Source: Roseivirga sp.
Lineage (GTDB): Bacteria > Bacteroidota > Bacteroidia > Cytophagales > Cyclobacteriaceae
Length of the DNA: 64,000 nt
Assembly: GCA_021404565.1 (NCBI GenBank)
Contig: JAAWWF010000032.1
Span: 53,046 to 117,045, forward strand
Direction: 5' to 3'
Under the pieces are notes generated by a model. The model worked only from the letters and a program-made list of their open reading frames with translations, was not told the DNA's origin and did not search any database. A program made the position numbers and the translations under genes. Positions 17,409 through 26,906 of the stretch are shown one piece after another. Numbering within the stretch: the first letter of the stretch is position 1; each line of letters opens with the position of its first letter.

Positions 17409-18935
17409 TTAATTCGAACCTAAGGAGCTGTTCTGTTCTATGAGGTTTAAGGCGAATTCAAAAGCAGTATCTTTTCTGCTCATCATATCCTCATAAGTTT
17501 GAGTAACGAGGAAGTCAGGAAAAGTGCCACGACCCACGCCATTCTCTTTATTGGTGTTGACAAACTCTTCATAAATCACCGGTACCTGTACTTTCATATT
17601 GGTGTTAGGCAATTCATAATTCAAAAGTATATTGGCTGTTCTGGCAATGTGTGCTCCGCCAGTCTCTTCACCAATGAGTTTTACATTGTCAAGGTTACCC
17701 AAGATTCTGGCAAGGTCAGCAGCAGCTGAATAAGTTTTACCTGAAGTCAATACATAAACCTGACCTTCGAATTTCAACTTTGACAAATCCAGATCTAATT
17801 TGAAATCGCCAGCATACCAGTCGATTTGATCGGTAGCAAACTTGCCATCTTTAGCATTTACGAAACGCTCACTCAGGTAATCTTCAGCTTTAAGAGCGGC
17901 ATCTTCGGAAATAGAGCCGTTAACAGCTTTAAGTTGATCTACATCAATGTCCAGGGTTCTGGTAGAGTTGGTGGAAGGATCACTCAGGGTTTGTCCGGAT
18001 ACCAGTTGATAAAGAATGTTCAGCAATCTGCGATCTCCGCCTTCATTGTTTCTAATATCAATTACCAGGTTGTCGAAGTTGAATTTCTGAGCTTCTTCAT
18101 CATACCTCGACATGATTCTTTTCAGGAACCACTCAGGCTTAGCGTTAAAGGTGTTAAGCGTCATTACCAAAGTGCTCAAAGAATCAACAGCCTCGAAGTG
18201 AGTGAAGTGAATGTAGCGCTCATGCATTTTGTATACAGGGCGGTAGTAGTTGTTGGTGAGCATTTGAGTAGCTGTACCACCAGTGATAGAAGCTTCAGCT
18301 TTCACACCATCCTGCATTTCGTAAGCAACGCTGAACTGCTCGCTGGCCCCGTATCTCATCAGGAAGTAGTGACCGAATTTCTTTTCAATGTCTCTCAATA
18401 CCTTCGTCTCGATAAAGCCATCAGTTACAGGAAGTAAAGAAAGCTCTTTCAGGACGGTAGCAGCATCAATGCCGTTGATTGCGTTCAGCTTAGCACCGTA
18501 CGGCAGCTCACCATCTTCGAAATCGATGAAAAGCTCACCATCGATAATGGACACCGGATAAGGGAAGAAGTTGGGGGTTTCAGAAATAGCTCTGAAAGAA
18601 TCAGCACTGAAAGTAACGCTGGTGTGTCCGCAACGAATTTTTTGGTTCAGCTCTACCAGCATTTTTGAGATGGCCTGGTAAGATACCTGCTCAGGAAGTG
18701 CTTCAATTTTATCTGCAATCAGTTGCTGAAATTCATTTCTTGAAATGTAGAGGTAAGGGTTGCCATGCTGCTCATCAATTACCTTGAAATAGAAGTTCAG
18801 ATCAGCCGTGGCTTCTTCTCTGGAAATTCCTTTGTCGAGCAGGCCGTTGTTGGCGGTCAAACCAAAGGACAAACACACCATCATGATCAGTGCGATCAGT
18901 GTTCTTAATGTGTTATGGTTAGCTTCGGTTGACAT
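17409..18935 (-). CDS. Secreted S41-family (tail-specific-protease-like) peptidase
   Basis: This 508-residue protein has an N-terminal signal or anchor (LRTLIALIMMVCLSFGLTA). The S41 catalytic part follows NLVIDIRNNEGGDRR, with the nucleophile in LTSGKTYSAAADLARIL (Ser of TYSAA) and the following IGEETGGAHI strand. The N-terminal helical part (ISREEATADLNFYFKVIDEQHGNPYLY) resembles that of other Bacteroidota S41 proteins. A PDZ domain is not obvious, although YGAKLNAINGIDAATVL may be a PDZ-like remnant. The family cleaves proteins in the periplasm. It has its own promoter (18971-18999) with an inverted repeat at the transcript start. Confidence 0.85.
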   Translation of the reverse strand: MSTEANHNTLRTLIALIMMVCLSFGLTANNGLLDKGISREEATADLNFYFKVIDEQHGNPYLYISRNEFQQLIADKIEALPEQVSYQAISKMLVELNQKIRCGHTSVTFSADSFRAISETPNFFPYPVSIIDGELFIDFEDGELPYGAKLNAINGIDAATVLKELSLLPVTDGFIETKVLRDIEKKFGHYFLMRYGASEQFSVAYEMQDGVKAEASITGGTATQMLTNNYYRPVYKMHERYIHFTHFEAVDSLSTLVMTLNTFNAKPEWFLKRIMSRYDEEAQKFNFDNLVIDIRNNEGGDRRLLNILYQLVSGQTLSDPSTNSTRTLDIDVDQLKAVNGSISEDAALKAEDYLSERFVNAKDGKFATDQIDWYAGDFKLDLDLSKLKFEGQVYVLTSGKTYSAAADLARILGNLDNVKLIGEETGGAHIARTANILLNYELPNTNMKVQVPVIYEEFVNTNKENGVGRGTFPDFLVTQTYEDMMSRKDTAFEFALNLIEQNSSLGSN

Positions 18936-18952
18936 ACGCTTTTTTGCGTTTT

Positions 18953-18971
18953 GAATCTCATAAAGAGATTC
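18953..18971. promoter_or_regulatory. Perfect 7-bp inverted repeat at the S41 transcript start
   Basis: GAATCTC (18953-18959), loop ATAAA and GAGATTC (18965-18971) lie between the -7 box and the ATG. On the transcript it would be a hairpin at or near the 5' end; on DNA it could be an operator overlapping the promoter. Either role is inference. Confidence 0.5.
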
Positions 18972-18999
18972 AAATATACAGAAAAACGCATTTCACAAA
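18971..18999 (-). promoter_or_regulatory. Bacteroidota promoter of the S41 peptidase gene
   Basis: On the minus strand TTTG (18999-18996), a 17-nt spacer and a perfect TAnnTTTG box (TATATTTG, 18978-18971) precede the ATG at 18935. Both boxes match the consensus and the predicted leader is about 30 nt. Confidence 0.55.
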
Positions 19000-19021
19000 A
19001 AATTCTCTGTCGTTCACATAC

Positions 19022-19064
19022 AGTTTTACGCAGTTGAATTGGAGGTCTGAGCTGGGGTAAAACT
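19022..19064. other. Inverted repeat in the 392-bp gap before the S41 gene
   Basis: AGTTTTAC (19022-19029) and GTAAAACT (19057-19064) form an 8-bp inverted repeat with a 27-nt interior. Between this and the terminators near 19190 nothing gene-like was found in the 18936-19327 gap. Confidence 0.35.
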
Positions 19065-19188
19065 CCGATTTTCTAGTGGAATCTTTCCTGGGACAATGGA
19101 TGTGAGGAGTTAACTATCAAAGAATCAGTTACTTCATAAGTATCTGATAATCAATGATTTAATTAGTGTGATAAACATCCTGAGCCAA

Positions 19189-19209
19189 AAAGCCAGGCTT
19201 GTTGGCTTT
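19189..19209 (-). terminator. Second of two tandem terminators after the dienelactone hydrolase gene
   Basis: AAAGCCA / TGGCTTT stem (19189-19195 and 19203-19209) with a 7-nt loop. Read leftward it is followed by a run of T and lies just beyond the main terminator. Confidence 0.5.
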
Positions 19210-19237
19210 CCGGAGAAGGCCCAAATGAGAAGGCATT

Positions 19238-19259
19238 AAAAAAGCCCCAAAAAGGGGCT
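19238..19259 (-). terminator. Intrinsic terminator of the dienelactone hydrolase gene
   Basis: A six-base-pair AGCCCC/GGGGCT stem (19243-19248, 19254-19259) with a five-base loop. Read leftward it runs into TTTTT (19242-19238). It lies about 70 nt past the stop codon of the hydrolase. Confidence 0.75.
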
Positions 19260-19327
19260 GAAAATATTTTTCAAAAAAATGTATTTCACACCAGTTTTTG
19301 GTGAGTTTACATACATTTTTTGGTAAA

Positions 19328-20188
19328 TCACTTCATTCTTGACTTGAGAAAAGTGAGTGTTTTGGCATAGGCATCGGCAGAAGATTCGGCATCGTACACG
19401 GGGTTGCTGGGGTTGGCAAAGCCGTGACCAGCCTCGTAAGAATTGGATGAAAGTTCTTTGCCTGCGGCCTTCATATCTGCCTCAAATTGTGCTACCACTG
19501 TGGGGTTGATCCAACGCTCTTTGGCTGCCCAGATCCCCAGTACATCTGTGCCCAGATTTTTGAGTTTATTGACATCTTTTTCCGGCATGCCATAGTAGAC
19601 TACACAGCCGGCAGCCTGATCTTTGGCCAGCAGTGATGCCTGGAGTGACCAGCTTCCACCGAAGCACCAGCCGATAGTATAGATTTTGGCATCGGTGCCA
19701 GCATGAGCCATAGCTCCGTTGATGATAGCTTCGGCTCTTTCTGTTTTGACGGCTTGCATCAGTTTTCCCGCATCACGTCCATTGTCCGCTACCTTTCCAT
19801 CATAGATATCCAGGGCAATTACATTTATGTTTTCGAGATCGTTGAAGAGTTTCTCCGCCTCGCTTTTAATATGCCCGTTCAGGCCGTACCATTCATGAAT
19901 AACGAAAAGATAGTTTTTGGTTTTTGTGGCATTTTCAAAGGCATAGCCGCTGCCTTTTTTACCATCAGGTGTGTCAAAGCTTATGGTCTTTCCTTCTTCG
20001 CTGTGGAAGTTCAAAGGTGTGGGATCTTTATGAGCTCTTCGAAATTCGGCATCTTCAGAGAATGCCGCAAACTGCTCTGTAGCAGGTACATGGCATACGG
20101 TTATTTCACGTGAATCGGAGGGTGCTGCGTTCCAAATGTTTAGATTTAGAAAAAATAAGGAGATAAGGGCTAGGGTAATTTTGTTCAT
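19328..20188 (-). CDS. Secreted dienelactone hydrolase family protein
   Basis: About 286 residues from ATG 20188; the frame extends to a TTG at 20209, but the signal peptide (MNKITLALISLFFLNLNIWNAA) starts at the ATG. It is an alpha/beta hydrolase of the DLH type with nucleophile Cys in YTIGWCFGGSW and catalytic His in YEAGHGFANP. The position usually held by the catalytic Asp (normally GEKDxxV) reads AAKERWINP, so a Glu seems to replace it. A ~70-residue N-terminal addition precedes the fold. DLH enzymes hydrolyse lactones and esters; the true substrate and whether the E variant is active are unknown. Confidence 0.85.
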   Translation of the reverse strand: MNKITLALISLFFLNLNIWNAAPSDSREITVCHVPATEQFAAFSEDAEFRRAHKDPTPLNFHSEEGKTISFDTPDGKKGSGYAFENATKTKNYLFVIHEWYGLNGHIKSEAEKLFNDLENINVIALDIYDGKVADNGRDAGKLMQAVKTERAEAIINGAMAHAGTDAKIYTIGWCFGGSWSLQASLLAKDQAAGCVVYYGMPEKDVNKLKNLGTDVLGIWAAKERWINPTVVAQFEADMKAAGKELSSNSYEAGHGFANPSNPVYDAESSADAYAKTLTFLKSRMK

Positions 20189-20283
20189 GGCCGTTATAGT
20201 TATGTTCAAACTCAGGTTTCAATATTATTGAGACTGTTTCGTATTAGTTGATGGTAGATTGGTGATAAATTTATGAACTACGG

Positions 20284-21759
20284 ATGAGAAGAAAGGTTTT
20301 TCTGCTTACACTACTGGTACTTAACCTGGGGTTGCAGGCGCAGCGCTTTAATGGTTTTATCTACTCTGATTTCTCGGGTATACTGGGTGCCAGGGTGCAA
20401 CCAGCTTCTATTGCCGGTTCTCCTTACAAGTGGGACATCAGCCTTATCAATGGAAATGCCTTTATTACCAATAACATTGCCAACCTTGAGCAAGAAGGTG
20501 AAACAAGCTCAATCATTCGTAATATTGACAACCGCAAGAAATTCCTACAAGCCAATTTAGGGCTGGGAGGCCTCTCAGCAATGATCAGCCTCCCTAACCA
20601 TAAGGCGATTGGCATTCAATACCAAGTCAGAGGACATGTAAGCGGCAATGATATTTCCCCCGACTTCATCACACAGGTAAATCGCTTTACGGATTTCCGT
20701 TTTCTCAACAGCATGGCGGAAAACCAGCAGGGAGACCTTGCAGCGGCTATGTGGCGGGAGCTTTCCTTTACCTATGCTGCTGTAGTTTCAGATGATGGTT
20801 ACAACCGATGGAAAGTAGGGGTTACTGCCAAGATGATTAATTCTTATGGTAGCATTTTTGCCCGCCTCAAAGATTTAGACTATAGCATAAATGGTTCTGG
20901 TTTAGGCCTGTTTACAAACTTTGAAATGGACTTTGGATACTCCGCAAACCTTGATCCCTTTGAGGAGTTTGACGGAAATCAATCTCTATCGGGGTTACCC
21001 CCTAAGAATAAAGCAGGGCGAGCCCTGGACATTGGCGTAGTGTTTGAGCGCAGAGAGAGTCGGCCTTCCAGAAAGAGTGCTGCTGGTACAAGACTGGAGC
21101 CAGATGTGGATTATGAATTTCGGATAAGCGCTTCCATTACTGATCTGGGCACGATGGAATTTGCGCAGGGTGACGCTTCTACCAGTATCACGGGGCTTAG
21201 ACCAGGGCTGGGCCTGGATATAGACTTTGATAACCTGCTTTCGGGGGTCTCGAGCTTCAGAGAGTTACAAGATAGCGTCTCAACTTTTGCACTAACTGAA
21301 GGTATTGATGGTAGATATACGGTAACCCTGCCTACCGCCCTGAACCTGAACTATGACTATAATTTTGGCAATGACTGGTATGTGAATGCAAATGCCTTAG
21401 TGGATATGACTAGTTTGATGGGCGCTGATTACCGTCTCAATTACCTGCATAATGTGACCATTACCCCACGATGGGAGCAAAGCAGAAAGGCAGTATATAT
21501 GCCGGTTTATGTAAACCAGTTGGGAGACGTACAGCTGGGAGCAGCGGCAAGGTTGGGGATATTGACGCTGGGTACTCAAAACCTGGGGGCACTTTTTGCC
21601 AGTAAAAGAGACTCATTCGGGTTCTTTTTTAGTCTGAATCTGAATCAGCTTGTGGCCAATTCTAAAAAGCCATATTGTTTTGGTACCACCAGGGGGTCGG
21701 GTGTTACCAGAACCAAAAGGACACCTCTTTATAAGCGGAAGAAATTCCTGTTCTTCTAA
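20284..21759 (+). CDS. Probable outer-membrane beta-barrel protein (DUF5723-like)
   Basis: This 491-residue protein has a signal peptide (MRRKVFLLTLLVLNLGLQAQ). The mature part is rich in alternating aromatic/hydrophobic strands (WYVNANALVDMTSLM, YNRWKVGVTAKMINSYGS), and the region after the signal (FNGFIYSDFSGILGARVQPAS) resembles Bacteroidota proteins listed under DUF5723. No TonB box, plug domain or enzyme motif is seen. It is divergent from the dienelactone hydrolase gene. Assignment to the outer membrane is inferred from composition. Confidence 0.6.
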   Translation: MRRKVFLLTLLVLNLGLQAQRFNGFIYSDFSGILGARVQPASIAGSPYKWDISLINGNAFITNNIANLEQEGETSSIIRNIDNRKKFLQANLGLGGLSAMISLPNHKAIGIQYQVRGHVSGNDISPDFITQVNRFTDFRFLNSMAENQQGDLAAAMWRELSFTYAAVVSDDGYNRWKVGVTAKMINSYGSIFARLKDLDYSINGSGLGLFTNFEMDFGYSANLDPFEEFDGNQSLSGLPPKNKAGRALDIGVVFERRESRPSRKSAAGTRLEPDVDYEFRISASITDLGTMEFAQGDASTSITGLRPGLGLDIDFDNLLSGVSSFRELQDSVSTFALTEGIDGRYTVTLPTALNLNYDYNFGNDWYVNANALVDMTSLMGADYRLNYLHNVTITPRWEQSRKAVYMPVYVNQLGDVQLGAAARLGILTLGTQNLGALFASKRDSFGFFFSLNLNQLVANSKKPYCFGTTRGSGVTRTKRTPLYKRKKFLFF

Positions 21760-21894
21760 ACTTAAGCCAGGTTTTGGCCCCTTAATAGTCTCGCCAAGCA
21801 ACCCAAGCCCTGGTTTTTAGATCATTAACGTAATGAAGAGCTATAGGACTCGTCTACGGATTAGCTCAACTTCAATAGCTTAAAACTATCAACC

Positions 21895-24249
21895 ATGGTC
21901 AAAAACATTATAAAAACAGCTTTCCGGGTCTTTTGGAAAGAAAGGGGATATAGCCTGCTCAATATTCTCGGGCTTTCAGTTGGAATTTGCGCCAGTCTCA
22001 TGCTTTTTCTATATATCCAGGATGAGTATGCAATGAACAGGTTTCATGAAAAAACCGATAGGATTTACAGGGTCATGGAACATCAGGTTTACTCGGCTGA
22101 TATTTTTACCACCAATGCTAACCCTGGTCCGTTAAAGGATGCCTTCAAGGAAGAATTGCCAGAGGTGGAACATATTGCTCAGGTCACCTGGGAGCAGGAG
22201 AGGCTCTTTATTGTCAATAATCAGAGCTTTAAAGAAACGGGTCGCGTAGCCAGCCAGGACTTCTTTGAGATCTTCAGCTTTCCCTTTGTGGAGGGAAGTG
22301 CAAAGGAAGCACTTGTGGCACCTGATGTGGCCTACCTGTCAGAGTCTCTTGCTAAAAAGATGTTTGCGGGAAAGTCCGCTCTTAATGAAACCGTTACCAT
22401 CAATGGTTGGGGAGACTATAGGGTGGGAGGAGTTTTTGCCGATGTACCTGCCAACTCCACTATCAACTTCGACTTTATGCTGCCGATTGCCCCATGGATG
22501 GAGCAGAACGGCTGGCTTGAAGAATGGGGAAATAATGGTATCAGAGATTTTATGACACTGCATGAAGGAGTGGATATTGATGCTTTCAACGCTAAAATTC
22601 TCAACTTCATTAAAGAGCATGACGAAGGTTCTTCCATAGAGCTATTTGCTCAAAGCCTGGCAGACCAGTACCTCTACAATAACTTCAAGGATGGCAAGCA
22701 AGCCGGGGGACGCATTACCTATGTCCGTTTATTTACAGTTGTCGCAGTTTTTATCCTGGTAATTGCCTGTATCAATTTTATGAATCTGGCCACAGCCAGA
22801 GCTTCTAAGCGGGCGAAAGAGATTGGGATTAAAAAGGTGACGGGCTCTACCCGTGGTCAATTGATTGCCCAGTTTATGGGGGAATCCATCATTATGGCCT
22901 TGATCTCTTCTGTGCTGGCCAGCCTTTTGGCCATGGTATTGTTGCCTGGGCTGAATGCGTTTACGGGTAAGGAGATGACCTTTTCGATATTGGAGCCTGC
23001 CAAGGCCGGAATGATTTTGGGAGTGGCGCTGGTTGTGGGAATTCTGGCCGGGAGTTATCCTTCGGTTTTCCTCTCATCTTTTGCTCCTGTGAAAGTGCTG
23101 AAGGGTACTTTTCGTAGCTCAGGCTGGAGTGCAGGTATCAGGAAAGGCCTGGTAGTTTTTCAGTTTCTCATTTCCATTTTCCTCATTATCGGTACCATGG
23201 TAGTTCACAAGCAAATCAGCTTTGTGAAGGACAAGAACCTGGGCTATAACAAAGATAACCTGATCTACATTCCCGTGGAGGGAGACCTGGCAAGCAGGCT
23301 CGATGTGTTTAAGTCGCGCATGCTGGAAAATCCGAATATCAAAAGTATGACGACCTCCAGTGCAGTACCGATTTATCTCTCGAGCTCTACTTCCGGTGGC
23401 TTTCGCTGGGAAGGAAAAGACCCCGAAAGTAGTATTCTTTTTCAGCTACTGCTGGTGGGACACGATTTCTTCCAGACCTTTGATATGGAGATGGAACGAG
23501 GCCGTGCTTTTGACGAACGACTGAGCAGTGATACGGCCAATATTGTGGTCAATGAGGTAACGGCTGCTTCCATGGCCCTACAGGAGCCTCTTAATTATCC
23601 GGTGAACTTTTGGGGGCGTGAAGGTCAGGTAGTGGGCATTGTGAAGAACTTTCATTTTGCTTCACTCCATACTCAGATTGAACCTCTGGTCATTTCCCTA
23701 AGGCCGGAAAGAGCCGAATATGTTTTCCTTAAAATTGACGGGCAAAACGTGGAAGAGGCGCTGGCCTATGTGGAGGAAGGCTTTAAAGAATTTAATCCCC
23801 GATACCCTTTCGAGTATGAATTTCTGGATCAATCTTATGCTGATCTGTATGAACGGGAAACCAATATTGGTGCCCTGGCCAATTATTTTGCAGCCATTGC
23901 AGTATTTATCTCATTACTGGGCTTGTTTGGGCTGGCCTCATTTGCGGCAGAACAGCGCATCAAAGAGATAGGCATTCGCAAGGTGTTGGGAGCCGGAGTA
24001 GGCAATCTGGTTCTCTTATTGGCCAGAAATTTCCTGCTATTGGTGGTACTGGGCTTTGGCCTTGCGGTTCCCCTGGCCTGGTTCTTTATGACAGACTGGT
24101 TAAGCGCTTTTGAGTATCAGGTGAGCATGGGGGCAGGCATTTTCCTGATTGCGGGTGGTGCTTCATTGGTGGTAGCTTTGCTTACGGTCAGTTACCACTC
24201 GCTGAGAGCAGCCTATGCCAACCCTGTGAAGAGTTTGCGGTATGAATAA
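21895..24249 (+). CDS. MacB/FtsX-type ABC transporter permease (orphan)
   Basis: This 784-residue protein is built as a tandem MacB_PCD + FtsX, MacB_PCD + FtsX. The N-terminal helix (SLLNILGLSVGICASLMLFLY) is followed by a periplasmic domain and a first FtsX block (ARASKRAKEIGIKKVTGSTRGQLIAQF). A second periplasmic domain and a second FtsX block follow (AAEQRIKEIGIRKVLGAGVGNLVLLL), ending in AAYANPVKSLRYE. The R-x-KEIGI-x-K-x-x-G motifs mark the coupling-helix region that contacts an ATPase. No ATPase gene is in the window. Such permeases transport lipoproteins, peptides or signals or relay force across the envelope. Confidence 0.9.
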   Translation: MVKNIIKTAFRVFWKERGYSLLNILGLSVGICASLMLFLYIQDEYAMNRFHEKTDRIYRVMEHQVYSADIFTTNANPGPLKDAFKEELPEVEHIAQVTWEQERLFIVNNQSFKETGRVASQDFFEIFSFPFVEGSAKEALVAPDVAYLSESLAKKMFAGKSALNETVTINGWGDYRVGGVFADVPANSTINFDFMLPIAPWMEQNGWLEEWGNNGIRDFMTLHEGVDIDAFNAKILNFIKEHDEGSSIELFAQSLADQYLYNNFKDGKQAGGRITYVRLFTVVAVFILVIACINFMNLATARASKRAKEIGIKKVTGSTRGQLIAQFMGESIIMALISSVLASLLAMVLLPGLNAFTGKEMTFSILEPAKAGMILGVALVVGILAGSYPSVFLSSFAPVKVLKGTFRSSGWSAGIRKGLVVFQFLISIFLIIGTMVVHKQISFVKDKNLGYNKDNLIYIPVEGDLASRLDVFKSRMLENPNIKSMTTSSAVPIYLSSSTSGGFRWEGKDPESSILFQLLLVGHDFFQTFDMEMERGRAFDERLSSDTANIVVNEVTAASMALQEPLNYPVNFWGREGQVVGIVKNFHFASLHTQIEPLVISLRPERAEYVFLKIDGQNVEEALAYVEEGFKEFNPRYPFEYEFLDQSYADLYERETNIGALANYFAAIAVFISLLGLFGLASFAAEQRIKEIGIRKVLGAGVGNLVLLLARNFLLLVVLGFGLAVPLAWFFMTDWLSAFEYQVSMGAGIFLIAGGASLVVALLTVSYHSLRAAYANPVKSLRYE

Positions 24250-24258
24250 AAGAAAAAG

Positions 24259-24298
24259 GGTAGCAGATGCGTCCAAGGAGGCGCCTGCTATCTTTTTT
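24259..24298. terminator. Bidirectional terminator between convergent permease genes
   Basis: GGTAGCAG (24259-24266) pairs with CTGCTATC (24285-24292), with an inner TGCG/CGC pairing. T-rich runs flank both sides: TTTTTT at 24293-24298 on the plus strand and an A-rich run before the stem on the other side. It serves both converging genes. Confidence 0.72.
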
Positions 24299-26745
24299 CA
24301 CTCTTGTCGGAGCGAATCAACCGGGTTCTTTCTGGCCAAAGAAAGGGAGTTAAAGAAGGTACCCATGAGTACAACAGAAATACTTATGAGTAATGGCAAG
24401 GCAAAAAACAGGGCATTCAGGCTTGTTCTGATCTCGTAATTTTCAAGCCAGTTGTTAGCCAAAAGCAGCATGAGAGGAACAGCCAGTATATAGGCCACCA
24501 GGGTGATGCGCAGAAAATCGCGGCTGAGCAGACGAATTACATTGAACAAACTGGCGCCAAGTACTTTTCTTATCCCCACCTCTTTGGTTCTTTGGGTAAT
24601 AATGAGCGATGACAACCCGAAGAGGCCCAAACCTGCGAGGGCGATTGACAGCACACCAAACACACTGATGAGCTGCAGCATTTGACTTTCACTTTGAAAA
24701 ATTCTGGCAAAGGCTCCGTCAAGAAACTCATAGTTGAACGGATCGTTGGGGTAGTAATCAGACCATTGCTCCCTGATATGGTTAATAGAGGTTGCCAATG
24801 TACTGTAGTTGCCTTGTAGTTTTACCAGAATAAACTTCTCCTGAAAATCGGAAGGTGTATACCTGGCCAGGGAAAAAATCATCGGCTCGTCTACTCTGGA
24901 GTTGGCACGTTGCTGATAGTCTTTTACCACGCCAATTACCTGCTTATCGAAATAAGGAATATTGGGAGAGTAGCCCCAACGAAAAGTGCGGCCAACGATT
25001 GCTGCAGGATCCAGACCCCAAAGTTTTGCTGCCGACTCATTGATCACCAGGCTGAGTGAATCACTAAAGCTCTTATCGAATGCACGGCCTGCCACCAGGT
25101 CGATGCCCAAGGCCTCTTCAAATTCATACTCGGCAATATTGATGTTCATATATTGACTGGCCGAGGAGTCGCCATGAAGTGAGAAGGAGGAATACCAGTT
25201 GATGGGTTGACCCGGAAGTAGGGACATAGAAGAAATTTTTTGAACCGAGGCCATTTGTTCAAGCTCGGTTTTGAGTCGGTCGAAGGTCAGTGCACTTTGA
25301 CCGGGGACCACATTTCTGGGCCCTTTGATGCTAACCACCTGTTCAGTATCGATGCCCAGGTCTTGCGAAATAAGCATTTCTGTCTGCTGTTTAATCAGGT
25401 AGGTGGCCCCTATCAGTATGGGAATGGCCAGCATCTGAAAAGTGATCAGTCCCTTAATGAGCCATTTGCCCTTGGGTCGGGCTTTCAGGCGCCCCTGTAC
25501 CAATTCAAGCAGGCCGAGTCTGGAAAGAAAGATACCCGGATAGACAGAGGCCAGAAGACTACCCGACAGGAGGGCGAGTATGACAATCGCCAGAGATGGG
25601 TTTAATTCTGCGGGGTAATAAACGCCAAGCCATTGTTGTACGGGCTGTTGTGCAGAGAAGAAGAGCAAAATGCTTAACAAAATGGCAAACATATTGGTAA
25701 AAAAGGCCTCTGACTGGAGCTGTTTATTGATATCCAGTTTACTGGCACCGAAAGTCTTTCGTACGCCCACTTCACGGGCACGCTCCACACTTTTGGCCAA
25801 CGAGAGGTTGAAGTAATTTACCCAGGCGATCAGTAGCACGGCTATGGCGATATATAGAAACCAGTCTAAGAGGTTGTCGCTTGTATTGGCTTCCCATTCT
25901 TTCTCAATGTCGCTTTTCGTATGAATATCCATTATGGGCTGCCCATAAAACTGATAGTCCATATCCCTGGCTGTGTACTGCTCCTGCCAGGTGTTGTGTG
26001 CCAGGTCATTTACCTGCTGGCTCAGGGTTTCCAGGTCCAGGTGGGTTCTTACGTAGGTGTAAAAATCATTCCAGACCCAGTTTTGCTCTACGCCCCAGTC
26101 AGGGTGTATTACTTCGATGTAGGTTCTGAATGAAAAGAGTATTTCCGGCTTAAAGTGTGAGTTGGCCGGTGGATCACTGAATATCCCGCTGACTACATAG
26201 TCAGTTTGTGCCTGACCGGTTACTCTCAGGGTTTTGCCAATCGGGTCTTCCCGGCCAAAGTATTTTTCGGCTGTACTGGCCGATAGCGCTAGTTCGCGTG
26301 TATCGTTGAGCACGTCTGCGGCATTGCCCCTGATAAGGGGAAAGCCAAATATTTCAAAAAAGGTCTCATCTGCAAAAAAGGCATTTTCTTCATTAAACAC
26401 CCTGGTGCCGGCAGGGTGTTCGTACCCGATAATGCAATTGCCATCGTTATAGACCCTTGTGATGGCCTCTATATCAGGCAGACTTGCCTTCATCAGAGCT
26501 CTTAGCGGGGGTACGGCTGCTGCACTCTCCGAAATCACCTCTCCCCTGGAAAAGCGTTTACTGGCTATTCTGTAGAGTTCATCGGGATTGTTGTGAAAAT
26601 CATCGTACTGCCTTTCAAAGGACACGTATTCGTGGATGATCAGGAATGTGGTGAATCCAAGTACGAGGCCAAGAAGGTTGATAAAAGCAAAGAGCTTATT
26701 CTTCCTGAACCCACGGAGATAGATTTTGAAATAATTGAGCAGCAT
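24298..26745 (-). CDS. MacB/FtsX-type ABC transporter permease (orphan)
   Basis: This 815-residue protein has the same two-block architecture as its neighbour: N-terminal FAFINLLGLVLGFTTFLIIHEYVS, first coupling motif KSVERAREVGVRKTFGASKLD, second TQRTKEVGIRKVLGASLFNVIRLLSRD and the ending SLARKNPVDSLRQE. It converges on the 21895 permease gene rather than being a tandem copy. No ATPase is adjacent. The periplasmic segments differ clearly from those of the other four permeases in the window, so the partners or substrates probably differ. Confidence 0.9.
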   Translation of the reverse strand: MLLNYFKIYLRGFRKNKLFAFINLLGLVLGFTTFLIIHEYVSFERQYDDFHNNPDELYRIASKRFSRGEVISESAAAVPPLRALMKASLPDIEAITRVYNDGNCIIGYEHPAGTRVFNEENAFFADETFFEIFGFPLIRGNAADVLNDTRELALSASTAEKYFGREDPIGKTLRVTGQAQTDYVVSGIFSDPPANSHFKPEILFSFRTYIEVIHPDWGVEQNWVWNDFYTYVRTHLDLETLSQQVNDLAHNTWQEQYTARDMDYQFYGQPIMDIHTKSDIEKEWEANTSDNLLDWFLYIAIAVLLIAWVNYFNLSLAKSVERAREVGVRKTFGASKLDINKQLQSEAFFTNMFAILLSILLFFSAQQPVQQWLGVYYPAELNPSLAIVILALLSGSLLASVYPGIFLSRLGLLELVQGRLKARPKGKWLIKGLITFQMLAIPILIGATYLIKQQTEMLISQDLGIDTEQVVSIKGPRNVVPGQSALTFDRLKTELEQMASVQKISSMSLLPGQPINWYSSFSLHGDSSASQYMNINIAEYEFEEALGIDLVAGRAFDKSFSDSLSLVINESAAKLWGLDPAAIVGRTFRWGYSPNIPYFDKQVIGVVKDYQQRANSRVDEPMIFSLARYTPSDFQEKFILVKLQGNYSTLATSINHIREQWSDYYPNDPFNYEFLDGAFARIFQSESQMLQLISVFGVLSIALAGLGLFGLSSLIITQRTKEVGIRKVLGASLFNVIRLLSRDFLRITLVAYILAVPLMLLLANNWLENYEIRTSLNALFFALPLLISISVVLMGTFFNSLSLARKNPVDSLRQE

Positions 26746-26906
26746 ACAGATGTGTTTTGACTAAAATATACCGCTTAGTATCAGCTGGTTAAAGCATGTG
26801 GTTAGCTAATTCTACAGACAACCCCTCTCAAAGGGAAAATAGCAACAACCGCCAGACAGAAAGCCTCTGCTGGTTGTGCCGTCACAGCATTTTGACAGAA
26901 GAGGTT

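Noticed and set aside
26820..26875. Loose inverted repeat (CAACC...GGTTG) after the Ycf48-like gene as terminator
   Set aside because: Stem is interrupted and no strong T tract follows; not reported as a feature.
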